This document shows positions 1 through 11,832 of a DNA stretch of 64,000 nt, one piece after another. Below the pieces are notes generated by a model. The model had not been told where the DNA came from. It ran no database searches and saw only the letters and a list, made by a program, of their open reading frames with translations. The translations under genes were made by a program, and so were the position numbers. Numbering within the stretch: the stretch's first letter is position 1; each line of letters opens with the position of its first letter. This stretch comes from Rhizophagus irregularis (Eukaryota > Glomeromycota > Glomeromycetes > Glomerales > Glomeraceae), in assembly GCF_026210795.1 (NCBI RefSeq), contig NC_089446.1, forward strand, positions 2,323,001 through 2,387,000. The letters are read 5' to 3'.

Positions 1-1105
1 ATAATCGAGTTTCGTTACAAATCTACTTTAGAAGGTACAGTAAATGATTATTAGGTTTTTTGGTTATTTTTCAATTCAATAAAAATAATTCTGAAACGAG
101 ATACATACATAAATAAATCACTGAATCCAGTCTAGTTCAGAATACTTTAATATGTTTGGGGAGATATAAATCTGTACGGCAAAAAGAATTAACTAATGTT
201 TACATATTAATATTCAAACCTATACAATGTGATAAAGCCGTTTCATATTTTTATTTCATTTTAAATGTTGTTTCCTTGCACTAATGTCATTAAATTGAAA
301 TGTAATAAATTATTTAAGAATGTAACTGTGTAATTTATCGTTTGAAGTTACTTAATACCCGGTTAAAACTTAATTCTGGCCGGCATTAAAATTTGACGGA
401 ATTAATGCATTACGCAAAATTTAAATCTTAATTCCGGCCAGAATTTGTGATAATCATCGTGATCGTGACATACCTTGAGAATAAATTAACTGATTAGTAA
501 ACAATATAATATTTTAATTCTTAACCGCTTGACCATCTTAACCGGTCCAAACTCTACTTTATCGTCATATTATACTTAAACGTCAATAGTAGAACAAATT
601 TATTAATGCATATAGGCAATTTGTTAGCAATGATCTCAATTTATTTACTTAAAATCCAACACACTTTGAATAAACCGTCAGTTGACATTTAATTCTTCTT
701 ACATTTCTTGTCACTAAAGCCTTTCTTTATATGCCTTATCTAAAAAACGCACCTGTTACCTATTTTCAATAATTTATACCGATATGCCAAACACTAATTC
801 ATCTTAATTGACGAGAGTAATAAAAAGGTCAAAAAGTTGATAGATGACTAATTTATTGAGGAATATTTAATGCAGAAAAATATATACATATATTTGAAAA
901 TGAAAAATATGTACGGTAAATATCAAAAAATAAAACCAATGCACGTATGTAATATGTCAACCAAAATCTAACCTAAATAAATCTAATGTAGTTCGTTGAA
1001 CCATGATATATATTGTAAATATAAGATGGTATAACAAGAAAAAAATATTTTGCAAACACGATAAATGACATTTTTATGATTCTACTTAATACGCGTAAAT
1101 CCCAT
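1..1105. other. Gene-poor left edge with a GGCC hairpin repeat
   Basis: No convincing coding region is seen downstream of the polymerase stop codon. The one structured item is an imperfect palindrome at 372-445, whose arms read AATTCTGGCCGG and CCGGCCAGAATT. Related GGCC(A/G)GAATT or GGCCGGCATTA pieces recur near 6105, 23710-23745, 27004-27050 and 27187-27245, so this is probably a short dispersed repeat. The rest is A+T-rich sequence without recognisable features. Confidence 0.5.
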
Positions 1106-4100
1106 CTATCCAATATAATTTTCCAAAGATGAAACATCTAAATCTCTGATCAAATTCGACATCATTTCCAGGTGTTTGTCGATACGGATTTCTAATAACA
1201 CATCTGCTACAACCCATGGAAAACTCAATAGACAAGTCTTGCCTCCTCGATCAGGATGTTCTTCCTGATTATAAGTTACGTGATACCACGCGCAAGCTTT
1301 TGCTTTAGATTCATCGTTTATTGGAATCGGTATATATAAACTAAAAGGTGTGGTATCATCCGAATCATTATCATCATTGGTATCCTGAGTCAATCCAATT
1401 AAGAATCTTTTTCGATAATTATGAATGATATGCGATATTGTGCCGGCAATCGCTTCCCGTATGTCTTGCTTTTTTCTGCCATCTGTCCGTTTGTATCCCA
1501 ACAATTGTGCGGTTAAAATCTCCGCTTCCGTCTTAACTCTGTACTTTTTCATAAGATTACGAATTTCACCATTATAATTATCCCGAAAAACGATGGCCTC
1601 ATCAATATAATCTTCAAATCCATCAAACATAAAATCTTCATTTGTAGCTATGTCTTCTGCATTATATTTTAGTAAAGGGTCACTATTCGGTTTATCTATT
1701 TTGATATTGCGATATAATCGTCCAAGTATTTTTCCGGATCGATATGATTCTTTGAATTTATGCTCCATAAAATCAGGATATTTACTGATGGAGGGTAGAC
1801 TATCGTCTACTGGAACTCCCGTTTTATTAAAGTCTACTGCTTTTGAATGCTAAATAATTAAAAACATTAGTTTTTAATTAAAAGTTGCTCGAAAATATTA
1901 TTAACTACATACCAGTTCGGCTAGTTTAATACATTCTTCAGATCTAACACCGCCTATACTATGATCCGCAAAAGCTAAATGAAGATTTCCGATTTGACCA
2001 AGACGATCATTCAACATGAAATCTTTAAAAAAATCACAAACGTCGGATATTTTGACTGGTCTATCTTCTATGATTTTTCTATCCGGAGGATCGTAATTCA
2101 TTGGGTCTTCATTCGAGTTTATGCGAATTCGTTCGTCAAAACAAACAAAAAATTCGTCCCCATCTTATTTATGTAAAATAAATTAATGATTGTAATCAGG
2201 TTATGAAATAATAATAATTAATTATTACCTAAATCGCCTCCGGACTATTATGTTAAAAAATACAAAATGTATAAATTAGCTAATTTTTTTTTTTAAAAAA
2301 AAAAATTATCATTGCATACCAGAAGATTTGGCAAGGGTCTATCTCCTTTTTGACTGAATACCACGCAGTTTCTTAAATGGGATAATTCAGGGACGTCTAC
2401 TGCTTGAACTTTCCTGATATCACCAGGATGCAAACACGGGTTCCTGGTAATCACTATTAAAGAATATTGAATATTAAATAAATCAAGATGTTTTACATAT
2501 AATCTGTAATATATGAAAAACTTACTAGCTTGACCCGTCCAAACTTTGTGCTCTCTTTGAACTTTATTGTTCGCCGAATCAAATGTTTGATGTTCGGAAA
2601 CGATGGTAGAAGTTTGAATGAAAATTTCACCCTCTTCCAAAATTCCACTTTCATCAATAACACCTAGTAATAAAAATGACTTGGGCATTAAAATACGCGC
2701 TTTGTATATCTTAGAGATTTCAACGCAAAAACTCGTTTGCACTCCAAGAGTGCCTTTAGGAACGGATCAACGGTTCCTCTCATCATTCCCTAAAATTACA
2801 AATATTTTTTTTTTTTAAAAAAAAAAGATAACCTAATTGAGTCTATAGTATGATAAAATATATTCAATACGAACCGCGTCAATCATACTAAGAATTGTAC
2901 GCATAACATGGGAACACTCTCTTGTACCGATATTACGTTTTACAATTTCGCGCGCTTTTTCCTCATTAGTCATCATCGAGTCTATATCTGCACGCATTTC
3001 GTTTTGGAGAGTAATGAACACATCATCTTGTACTCCAAGCGCCGACAGTAATAATATAATCTGTCGGTTTAAATGGCCAGGCAACGGATTTTTAACCGTT
3101 TTAACAATTTCCAAAATGGAAGAAGGTGCGATAAATTTTTTTTGACTGGGGCGTATGCATAGGACGTCACCTTCAAGACTTGGATCAACTGCAACTACTC
3201 CCTAAAATAAATTTATAATAAGGTTAAATTATTTTAGGAACATAAATTGTCATTATAATCCATACCTTACATCCACCAAACCGAATTTGGAACACTGAAG
3301 GGATTTCCTTGTCTTTTGGCTTTTTTCCCCAATACCTTTTCGCTGCACGTTTGGCTAGACTCTCCGATATTTTTCCACAACCATCACTAAAAAATGATTG
3401 AAATGATTATTATTTCTTAAATTCAAAATGATGACCAAAATGGTTATCTCATACCCTCATACCTAAAGTTATAATCATTCCTTGTGATATCCGGAATAAC
3501 TACTATTTGATCTTGATTTAGAATCAACGTTCCAACAGTGCTTGTAAAACATTGGCCCATTCGAGCTGCATATAATGAAGGAGCCTGAATGCCGCTAATT
3601 AAAATAAATCACTTAAATTAATACCGTTATACGATAATTTTTATAATAAAAGATTAAAATTTATAACCTACCTGAAATCTCCCATGTTATCACGAATAAA
3701 ATTTGCGTTGAATTCTCCATCAGAAGCAACAAACCAACATGAAGCTTCTTTTAGCTGTGACGACGAAAATGCTAGAAATTCATAATGTCGTCCAGCTAAA
3801 CAAATTCCGGTATTTAGTATAGTAACTATTCTTCTTATTATATCAATACTTTCATATTTATTGACATAAAGCCTATCAAGATTCTCATCCATAAACGAAA
3901 CACGTAAGAAACGATCTATTTTATCTTCATATAAGCGTAATATTCTATTTGATGACTCATAATTAGGTCCATCGAAATACATTTTAGTTGGAGTAATGGT
4001 TGCGTGGTTTACCCATACGCAACGAGAATTATTTGCCAAAGGATCTGAAGGGCGCCAAACGTTAAATTTATCACAAAAATTTTTTAGCGCAGTTTTAAAA

Positions 4101-5233
4101 ATTGATACCGGACGTTCTTGATATCTTTTATCGAAAGGATCCCAATATTTCGTTGATATTTGATTTAGTGAATGCCACGTCATCATTTCTTGGTTTTCAT
4201 AGTAAATTAATTCAACTAATTGTTCACCCAATTCTTCTTCGATTTCATAGAATGTCAATTTTCCGTAAGACACTAAACTTTCTAATAAAAAACAAATTTT
4301 AAAAGGCAATATTTGACATATTTCATCAAAATAATGCCTTGAATAATTTAATTCAATACATTTGACCACGCATTGGGGTATAGGACGTGGAACACCTCTT
4401 ATTACAAAATTATTTAGCACATCACGCAATTGATCAAGGTTATCACTAAAGGTTAACCTATATACTAAACATCTACCTAAAATGTTAACATTTCCGGTCC
4501 AATCAAAAGTTCTGATCCAAAAATCTTGTTCTTCCTGATACCACGAAGTAATACCCATTTTTTCTGCTTTAACCAACTCGCCAGCTTTGCAATAAAGGTA
4601 CGGTGGTTGCTTTAGACTGATGTAAAGGGACATTGAACCATCTTTCTGGTTTTTTGTATCAAGAAAAATTCCACGCGAGTTTCCAGCCAAACTGCGAAAA
4701 GAAATCTTGACACGTCGTTCTTCTGAAGATTCGCCCGGTAAATTGAACCCTTCTAGTATTAAAGCTTCGTCAGCCTTTGAAAAATATATCGTAGGTGTTT
4801 CATAATAATTTGGATATATCCATTCTGTTAAGAACGTAAATTGTTCTGGAAAACCGCTATTATTTCTTCTTTCACGCATATGCGTTGTAGATAATTGCTC
4901 ACCCCAGTTTCCAATTTCAATATTTGATAAAAGAAATTTAGCTATCTCATACGCATTATTAGATTTCTCTCGTCCTTTCTTATTCTCTCTAAAGGGAAGT
5001 ATACATAAAGATGTTCCCATGCAATCCGGAGGATGAAAATCTGCAAATGAGATGCAATTTTTTGCATCATTTTCTTCCTCAAATTCTGCAAAACCAAAAA
5101 TAGAATTCTGATTTCTCATATTTTTTGGCCTTTTCAAGTCAACTTTAATAACAGGACCATATTTTGACAAAGCTTCAACTACATCTCTTGGTATAGCATC
5201 ATTTGGAATATTTTTAATAAATATTTTTGACAT
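1106..5233 (-). CDS. RNA-dependent RNA polymerase (RDR/QDE-1 type), nine exons, one apparent frameshift
   Basis: Cellular RNA-dependent RNA polymerases copy single-stranded RNA into dsRNA for silencing. My exon model from splice sites and family conservation is 3672-5233, 3463-3594, 3266-3386, 2875-3201, 2526-2789, 2453 down to about 2321, 2229-2244, 1913-2163 and 1106-1849, giving roughly 1,190 residues. Residues 1-85 form an RRM (RNP2-like IFIKNI, RNP1-like FGFAEFE). The polymerase core follows, with TPTKMYFDGP, the YAARMGQCF block, a DGCGKIS block, FGGCKGVVAVDPSL and GDVLCIRP. The catalytic SGGDLDGDEFF is rebuilt across exons 7 and 8. Donors are mostly GTATG, GTAGG or GTAAG; the exon 4 donor (GTTCG) is weak. 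In exon 5 the frame leading in (DPFLKALLECKRVFALKSL) and the frame leading out (KARILMPKSFLLLGV) differ, so a shift of one deleted or two inserted bases lies near 2700-2712. This is either an assembly error or a decaying allele; everything downstream stays open and conserved. It is divergent to the dsRNA-binding gene at 6699. Confidence 0.9.
2229..2244 (-). other. 16-nt micro-exon encoding part of the polymerase active site
   Basis: On the minus strand, TAATAG precedes and GTAATA follows the 16-nt exon TCCGGAGGCGATTTAG. Joined to the preceding exon ending in CTG and the next beginning ATGGGGACG, it yields L-SGGDL-DGDEFF, the metal-binding motif of RDR polymerases. The frame fits only if this micro-exon is included. 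Gene finders could easily miss it and so call the protein catalytically dead. Confidence 0.85.
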
Positions 5234-6698
5234 TATGTTAAAAGAATTATATCGATTATTATAATATATTGCGGTGATATTCTTTCGTTATGGGAACGCT
5301 TACTAACGTTTCTTTTCTTTTTCTTCTTTTTTCTTTTTTGTAAGGATTTCTTGATATTGATTCTTGAGACGAAAGGTAAGTTGGGAAAGTTTTTTTTTTC
5401 AATTTTTCAAATATGTTTAGGAATGAATTCTCTTTTATTACTTTGTTTATGGAGCAAAAACTCCGACTTAAAAAAAAAAGGATCTACATGAGTAAATTGA
5501 ATTAACACCGGGCATCAAAAGTAAATCATCTTTATAATGAAATATTTCCAAATATGTCTATCTACCTCACTTTGTACTACTCAGGTGACTTCACGCCTTC
5601 ACGGCTACGTTGATCTACTTTACTGATTTCTCCACTCATATGTATTACTTATCCAAACTTTTATTAACTAGACATTGAGTTCTATAATTAATAAGTATAA
5701 TTCGTGTATAAATGGCAGTGGTGGCAGTGGATAACCAATACTTTATATACCCGACGCGTGTTGCAAACATTACAATGTGGCTAATCATCAATTTTTCAGT
5801 GTGTGTAAGTAGAGTATGGATCCGTTATCCGTTTGAATAAATATTCTTTGAAAAAATTTAATTAATGGTTTAATCATAAATTTTATATATTCTCGCTATC
5901 GCTATACATAACGACCAAAACTTTGTCATCAGGTGATCATTGGCTTAGTGACTTTGTGACTATCCGCTAAACCATTTTAATCTGCAGATCTGATTTTTTA
6001 TGATCACTGATCCAAATTTATTAATATCCAGTCAATCCCAGTCAAAAGAACGGATCCAAACTCTGTGAAATTATTTATCACACATTGCTTATTTGCTTAT
6101 AATTCTGGCCAAAAAGGTCAAACCCACTCTTTTTCTTTTTACCCTTTTTACTCATTTCCCCATATTTGAGTTTAACACGTGATAATTAACCAATCAATGA
6201 TGAACATATAATGGAGTAACAAATATAATGGAGTAACGTAACCTAGTAACTATTTAGGTTTTCTCATTACCTTTAGACCTGATGATATGCATTACGATAA
6301 CGACGTACTGAACGCCTTGATTGTTCAAATAAAATCTAATCTGTACAGTAAGAATGATAGAATATTCGAATTTTAGAATATTTAAAATACATCGATTAAG
6401 CCGGAACTTGACAATTTTTTGACAAATTATGATAATAATAATAATAATAATAATAACACTGTCAGTTGTCAGTTGTCATGTTTAGTCGGCCCGGTGATCA
6501 TACCACATAAGGTTACGTAAACAAATAAGCCACAGTTTTAAGTTAAAAATAAATAGGGGAGAAATTTTTTTGTTTTTTTTTTTTTAGGGTTCTTCCTCCC
6601 TTCTTTCACTCAAAAAAAAATAATAATAATAAAATATTTTTTTGTGTTAATAGTCCTTTTTCACAACAATACTTTTGTTCTAATTATATATAATTAAA
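5234..6698. promoter_or_regulatory. Divergent intergenic region between the polymerase and dsRNA-binding genes
   Basis: This 1.46-kb gap separates two start codons pointing away from each other, so it must hold both promoters. It contains pyrimidine-rich tracts at 5310-5400 and 6560-6610, an (AAT)n microsatellite at about 6430-6456, and GGCC-repeat remnants near 6100. No coding region is apparent. Whether the two genes share control elements cannot be told from sequence alone. Confidence 0.5.
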
Positions 6699-8825
6699 AT
6701 GTATAGTTTACCACGTATTCCTCACTCCGTAAACTATATTAAAAACAACAGTTTTTCTAATTTACCAACAAAGATAAATAATGATGTTTTTAACTTTATA
6801 GATAGTAATCGTTCATCCATATTGACGAAAAACAAGGTCGCTAATATTGGTAGTAGTGGACCTTCTAATTTATCAGTAAATAATACTTTTAATACCATTA
6901 ACCGTAATAATAATGGTAATACTTCTAATTTACCGACAAAAAATAATGTTTTCCAACCAGTTAATAATAGCAACAACGGTAGTGGTGGTGGTTCCTCTAA
7001 TATGTCAGTAAATAATAACGATTATAAGCCCACTAGTCATGTTAATAGTAGTAGCTCTCCTAATATTCTTGAAGAAAAATCTTCTAATATACCAGCAACT
7101 AAAGTTCTTGAGGAAATGTATAAGACACTGGAATTGGAAATTCCTCCAGTGTTTACGTTTCGTCAGGAAGTTTTTACACAAAAATTTTTTTGCAGTGCTG
7201 GTTTTATGAATAAATGGTATGATACAAAAGAAGCATTTCCGAATCAAGAAATAGCAAGAGAAGCTGCGGCTCAAAGCCTATTGAAGATAATTATGGCTTC
7301 GAAAGAATATGAAGATTATCTTCAAGAAAAAGAAAAACAGGGTACGAACCAACAAATTAATGTTGGGAGATTATCCAAATTTTTGAAAAATTTGCATATA
7401 AGTCCCGTCACGCCTAATACGCCTAATACGCCTAATATGCCTAATACGCCTGACTCGCCTGACTCGCCTGATATTCCTGTTGCGCCCTTTACATCTGTTA
7501 TGCCTTTTACACCTGTTATGCCTGAAATAATGAAAAGAAAGAAAAAGAAAAATAAGGGTAGAAATTTTATTAATAATGGTAAATTTAGAAAAGGAAATAA
7601 GCAATCCTTTACCCCAAGGAATACGATTCAAAAATTATCCAGGAGCCAAAGGAAGAAGTTAAAGAGACAAATTAGGATGCAACAAAAAGTTATTGGAAAA
7701 CAGGATGCAGTGCAATCTATATTTTGCCCTAATCCTGTTTCCAGACAGGAAAATAAACCTAAGAAGGTGAAGTTTGATGATAAAATACTTGTTCTTGGTC
7801 AAGACTTTATACCAAAACCAAATGGTTCAAAGAGTTTAAGAGGTATAATGAGTCAAAAAAATCAAAATTCATCATACCAATATGATCAAATCTCTAATGA
7901 GCCCATAACCTACCAAATGTTGGTAAGGGAATTCTTGGAGAAGGATAAAATCTACGTTCCCCCAAGCAAGTTCTTGGATGATTTTTGCATCATCTCAAAT
8001 ATTTCGAAGCCAAATTATGATTTCTACAATGATGGTTATGGAAACTTCATTGCGGAAATTTTAGTTGGTGACGTTAAATATATAGGTGAACGAGTTTTTT
8101 GTTACGTAGAAGAAGCTCAGGAATGTGTAGCAGAGATAGCTTTTAATATATTATATAACAAAAGTGATAGGAATACAAAAACGAAATTTAAAGACAGACT
8201 TTCGTTTGCATCGCTAGATCGTTCATTGGACATGCCGGATATGCTTATGCCGGACATGCCTAGCGAAGCAGCTGCATCATTTGGTTTACTACAGCAAAGA
8301 CATGAAAGTTACATTCCAATATACCCAAACTGCAACTCCTCTTGCATACAACAATTCGGAATGCCGCCACCGCCACCTCCACCTCCACCTCCATTACCAA
8401 CAACTTATTGCAATATTCCGATGGAACCTTCTCGACCGATGTCTAATACGTCTGAAAATCCATCAACTTTTGATTCAAGTCCTTTGACGGCGCCACTTTC
8501 CGTTTCAAATCTTGGTAATGTTCAAAAAACACGTCAAGAAATTCCTACACAACAGATTCAGGTAGAACCTAAACAATCGACTACCGTACCTCGACAACAA
8601 AATGATTCAATAACACCTTACGTTTTGCACAAACTTGCTAAAGAAAGAGGGTGGGGCGTCATTGATTATCAGTACAGTAAAACCCTTAAAGGGTATAAAT
8701 GTACTTGCTATATTAGAAAATTAAAATTTACCTCAAATCCTTGTATTGACAAGGATACTGCCAAGAATCAAGCAGCTAAAATTGCCTTATTAGCATTGCC
8801 GGAATATAGCGATTGTGAAATCTAG
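6699..8825 (+). CDS. Protein with three dsRNA-binding-like domains, 708 aa
   Basis: Residues 1-130 are Asn/Ser-rich low complexity. Three regions look like dsRNA-binding domains. Residues about 135-203 have PVFTFRQEVF, FFCSAGF and a C-terminal AREAAAQSLLKII helix. Residues 402-488 have FVCY-like strands and an AQECVAEIAFNIL helix. Residues 637-704 have LHKLAKERGW, GYKCTCYIR and KNQAAKIALLAL. The helix with conserved Ala/Gln/Lys spacing is the usual hallmark, but domains 1 and 2 are degenerate. Between them lie a Thr/Ser-Pro repeat (about 237-261, from a 9-bp DNA repeat at 7408-7480), a strongly basic stretch (about 278-331) and a polyproline run (about 555-567). No catalytic domain is visible. 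Three dsRBDs without an enzyme recall TRBP/Loquacious-type Dicer partners; that role here is inference from architecture and from its position head-to-head with the polymerase. It is uninterrupted, and the start is the first ATG, in an AAAATG context. Confidence 0.75.
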   Translation: MYSLPRIPHSVNYIKNNSFSNLPTKINNDVFNFIDSNRSSILTKNKVANIGSSGPSNLSVNNTFNTINRNNNGNTSNLPTKNNVFQPVNNSNNGSGGGSSNMSVNNNDYKPTSHVNSSSSPNILEEKSSNIPATKVLEEMYKTLELEIPPVFTFRQEVFTQKFFCSAGFMNKWYDTKEAFPNQEIAREAAAQSLLKIIMASKEYEDYLQEKEKQGTNQQINVGRLSKFLKNLHISPVTPNTPNTPNMPNTPDSPDSPDIPVAPFTSVMPFTPVMPEIMKRKKKKNKGRNFINNGKFRKGNKQSFTPRNTIQKLSRSQRKKLKRQIRMQQKVIGKQDAVQSIFCPNPVSRQENKPKKVKFDDKILVLGQDFIPKPNGSKSLRGIMSQKNQNSSYQYDQISNEPITYQMLVREFLEKDKIYVPPSKFLDDFCIISNISKPNYDFYNDGYGNFIAEILVGDVKYIGERVFCYVEEAQECVAEIAFNILYNKSDRNTKTKFKDRLSFASLDRSLDMPDMLMPDMPSEAAASFGLLQQRHESYIPIYPNCNSSCIQQFGMPPPPPPPPPPLPTTYCNIPMEPSRPMSNTSENPSTFDSSPLTAPLSVSNLGNVQKTRQEIPTQQIQVEPKQSTTVPRQQNDSITPYVLHKLAKERGWGVIDYQYSKTLKGYKCTCYIRKLKFTSNPCIDKDTAKNQAAKIALLALPEYSDCEI

Positions 8826-10134
8826 ATCCGTGTCTAGGTAAATTAAAATTATTTATCATAATATTTATTCCAAATTAATGTATTTACTTTACTAATTAGT
8901 TTTGATTTCTTTTCTTTTTTTTTAAAAAAAAGATATGAAATATACGAAATAATTTTGTTTGTTCGGTTATTTGGTTTGTGATCACGGCATTAAATATTCT
9001 ACGTTTAGATTATTATTGCCATAATTTCGAGCATAGCCGCCATCTTATTAATTTTTTTTTTCTTTTTCGTTTCTTTTTCTTTCGAACATATATGTAAATA
9101 TGTTTATGGTGATGACGGTTCGAAATTGTATAATTTCGTTTTTCGTTCTCACCGTCGTTGTATATAACGAATTTTTTATTTTATTTTATTTTATTTTTTT
9201 TCTTTAAAAAAAATGTGTATATATATTAATTTTTCTCTTTCAAATGTGAAGCATTTTCTCTTCAATAGAGAAGATTTTATGTTTGGTGATAACGGGAGTG
9301 AAATGTATTTCTTTTTTATCTATATATATATATGTTTCACATTTTTATTTCTTAAAATTAAAATAATACATGTTATTTGGGATAGGGTAATTGTTTGGAT
9401 TGTATGGTTAAAAATTGATTATCACCTTTAGTGTGTATATTAGAAATTTTAATAACCATTGCAATCTTTATTAATGAATGTTTTAAAAAAATTTTATTCT
9501 CTATTTTTTTCAAAGAATTAGAATATTTAACGTTAAAACTTGGCTAATAAATGATTTGGGGGGTTTTTTTTAGATTTATTAAAATTAGATTACTTAGAGG
9601 AATTTGGGGGATTCTGTAGTATATCTACATAAAATGTACATAATTTACAAAAAATAAAAATATATACTTTAATGCTATATCTCATTTTTTTTACGTGTAA
9701 AGAATTAATCACGTGATTTAATAAATTTAAATTTTTTTTTTTTTTTTTTTGGAGGGCGAAATAGTATTTTCCAGCAAGGAATCATTAATTGAAATTATCA
9801 AACCAGAAGAATTTAATTTATATCGCTCGTTAATTTAGTAAAGTTAACGAAAAATTATTTTTAAGAAGCGTGTACGTTTCTAATTAATGATATTAAGTGT
9901 GCATTCATAAACGAAATTCTTCATAAATACTATAAATATTATGAATTCTTCATAAATTCATAAATTCTATGTATATTTATTCATAACACTCATCAAAATT
10001 ACAGAAAAAAAATCACTAAAAAGTCACGTGCGGTCACGGAAAGCGAAAAAACATTCCTACCCAACCACAATTAAATACTATTCTATCTAATATCATAACT
10101 ATAACCTAATCCTAACTCTAAAACTTGATAACCC
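8826..10134. other. Intergenic, between convergent dsRNA-binding and Sel1 genes
   Basis: This A+T-rich spacer holds a T9A8 palindrome at 8915-8931 just after the stop codon, which probably falls in the 3' end region, and runs of T near 9050-9200 and 9727-9750. Several short open frames are chance products of biased composition. Nothing else is recognised. Confidence 0.5.
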
Positions 10135-11811
10135 TCAATGCAAATAGAATGAAAGATATTCAGGATCAGGGTTGTTAAAATAAACGAAAGGTTTATCAAA
10201 CATTGAATTAACATTTAGATTATAATTATAATTATATTTATTATTATCCTTTCCTATTCCTTCTTTATAACAATAATCTAAATTATTTTGAGCATCAAGA
10301 TTTCCCGCTTCAGCAGATTTTGTATACCATTCAAGTGCTTTCTTTTCATTTAATTCAATTCCTATACCATATTGATAACAAAAAGCCAAATTATTTTGAG
10401 CAAAAGAATTATTATTTTTAGCAGATAAAAAATAATATTCAACAGCTTTCTTATTATTTATTGAAGTTCCTATACCATATTGATAACAAATTCCTAAATT
10501 ATTTTGAGCTTCAAAATTTCCTGATTCCGAAGATTTTAAATACCATTCAAATGCTCTCTTTTCATCTTTTAAAGCTCCTATTCCATATTGATAACAAGAA
10601 GCCAAATTATTTTGAGCATTAGAATTACCCTCTTTTGCAGATATAATAAATAATCTGAGTGCTTTTAATACATTCATATTCGTTCCTATACCATTTTTAT
10701 AACAAAAAGCTAAATTATTTTGAGCATCAAAATTTCCAGCATCAGAAGATTTAGAATACCATTTAAATGCTTCCTTTTCATCTTTATCAATTCCTATACC
10801 ATATTGATAACAACAAGCCAAATTATTTTGAGCAATAGGATTATTTCCTTCTTTTGCAGATTTTAAATACCATTCAAACGCTTTCTTTTCATCTTTATCA
10901 ATTCCTATACCATATTGATAATAAGAAGCTAAATTATTTTGAGCAAAAGAATTTCCTTCTTCAGCCCAATTTAAAACCCATTCAAATGTTTTCATCTTTT
11001 CTTTTTTATCCATAATTATTCGTAAAGTATAAAAAATACTTAAAATTAATTTTGCTAAAATATTATTTTTTTTATTAACTAAATTCTTATAATAATCAAA
11101 AATATTTTTTTCAATTTCATCAATATTTTTTAAACCAAATTTAACACATAATAAAAAGAAATATATATTATCATAATAATTATTATTATTATTATTACCT
11201 AAAGAATTTTTTTTTCTACATTCTTCAAAATCTTTTAAATGTTGTAAAGTTAAATTATAAATTAAATCATAATTTGAATCCAATTTTTTTATTGATAATG
11301 GTTTATTAATAATAAATTCTTTATAATAAAATAATGATAATAAATATTTTCCAATAATTACATTTTTTAATTGTAAAATGTAATCCTCAAAATTATCATC
11401 ATCATTATCACCATCATCATCATCATATTCTTCTTCTTCTTCTTCTTCTTCATTTTCTTCTCTTATATTTAAATCTATCATTTTTAAAATTTCTTCATTT
11501 TTAATTGCCAATAAATATAAATTTAAACATTTATTATAATCTATATAATAATAATCCATATAACCACATTGATGAAATAATCCATTTAAACTTGAAAACC
11601 AAATATCATGATTTTTATGATTTTGTATTAATTTAACAATATCATTAATATCATTAAATCGTCTTAATTTATCATTAATTATTTTAAATGAATTAATTAA
11701 ACATTCAGCTTGATTTTCTTTAAATTCATTGGTATTATAAATTATTGTATTAAATAATTTATTCATAAATTCTTTTAAAAATATTTCATCTTTATTATCG
11801 TTTTTATTCAT
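10135..11811 (-). CDS. Sel1-like repeat protein, 558 aa
   Basis: Residues 280 to about 515 are seven tandem Sel1-like repeats of 36-37 residues, each built on AQNNLA.CYQYGIG followed by a D..KAFEWY.KSA core and a GN linker. Sel1 repeats form alpha-solenoid scaffolds for protein-protein contacts. The first 250 residues are helical and Asn/Lys/Tyr-rich, with an acidic run of Glu and Asp at about 115-143 that comes from a TTC microsatellite on the plus strand. No kinase domain is present, although many glomeromycotinan Sel1 proteins are fused to one. No signal peptide or membrane segment is seen. The start lies beside a T9A10 palindrome (11814-11832). The gene is a single exon and intact. A partner or pathway cannot be named. 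Confidence 0.88.
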   Translation of the reverse strand: MNKNDNKDEIFLKEFMNKLFNTIIYNTNEFKENQAECLINSFKIINDKLRRFNDINDIVKLIQNHKNHDIWFSSLNGLFHQCGYMDYYYIDYNKCLNLYLLAIKNEEILKMIDLNIREENEEEEEEEEYDDDDGDNDDDNFEDYILQLKNVIIGKYLLSLFYYKEFIINKPLSIKKLDSNYDLIYNLTLQHLKDFEECRKKNSLGNNNNNNYYDNIYFFLLCVKFGLKNIDEIEKNIFDYYKNLVNKKNNILAKLILSIFYTLRIIMDKKEKMKTFEWVLNWAEEGNSFAQNNLASYYQYGIGIDKDEKKAFEWYLKSAKEGNNPIAQNNLACCYQYGIGIDKDEKEAFKWYSKSSDAGNFDAQNNLAFCYKNGIGTNMNVLKALRLFIISAKEGNSNAQNNLASCYQYGIGALKDEKRAFEWYLKSSESGNFEAQNNLGICYQYGIGTSINNKKAVEYYFLSAKNNNSFAQNNLAFCYQYGIGIELNEKKALEWYTKSAEAGNLDAQNNLDYCYKEGIGKDNNKYNYNYNLNVNSMFDKPFVYFNNPDPEYLSFYLH

Positions 11812-11832
11812 TGTTTTTTTTTAAAAAAAAAA

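Noticed and set aside
2742-2789. Downstream acceptor in exon 5 of the polymerase to avoid a frameshift
   Set aside because: It would remove the conserved DPFLKALLECKR segment; the frameshift explanation fits the family better.
8281-8487. Plus-strand His/Leu-rich frame
   Set aside because: Shadow of the polyproline region of the dsRNA-binding gene in another frame.
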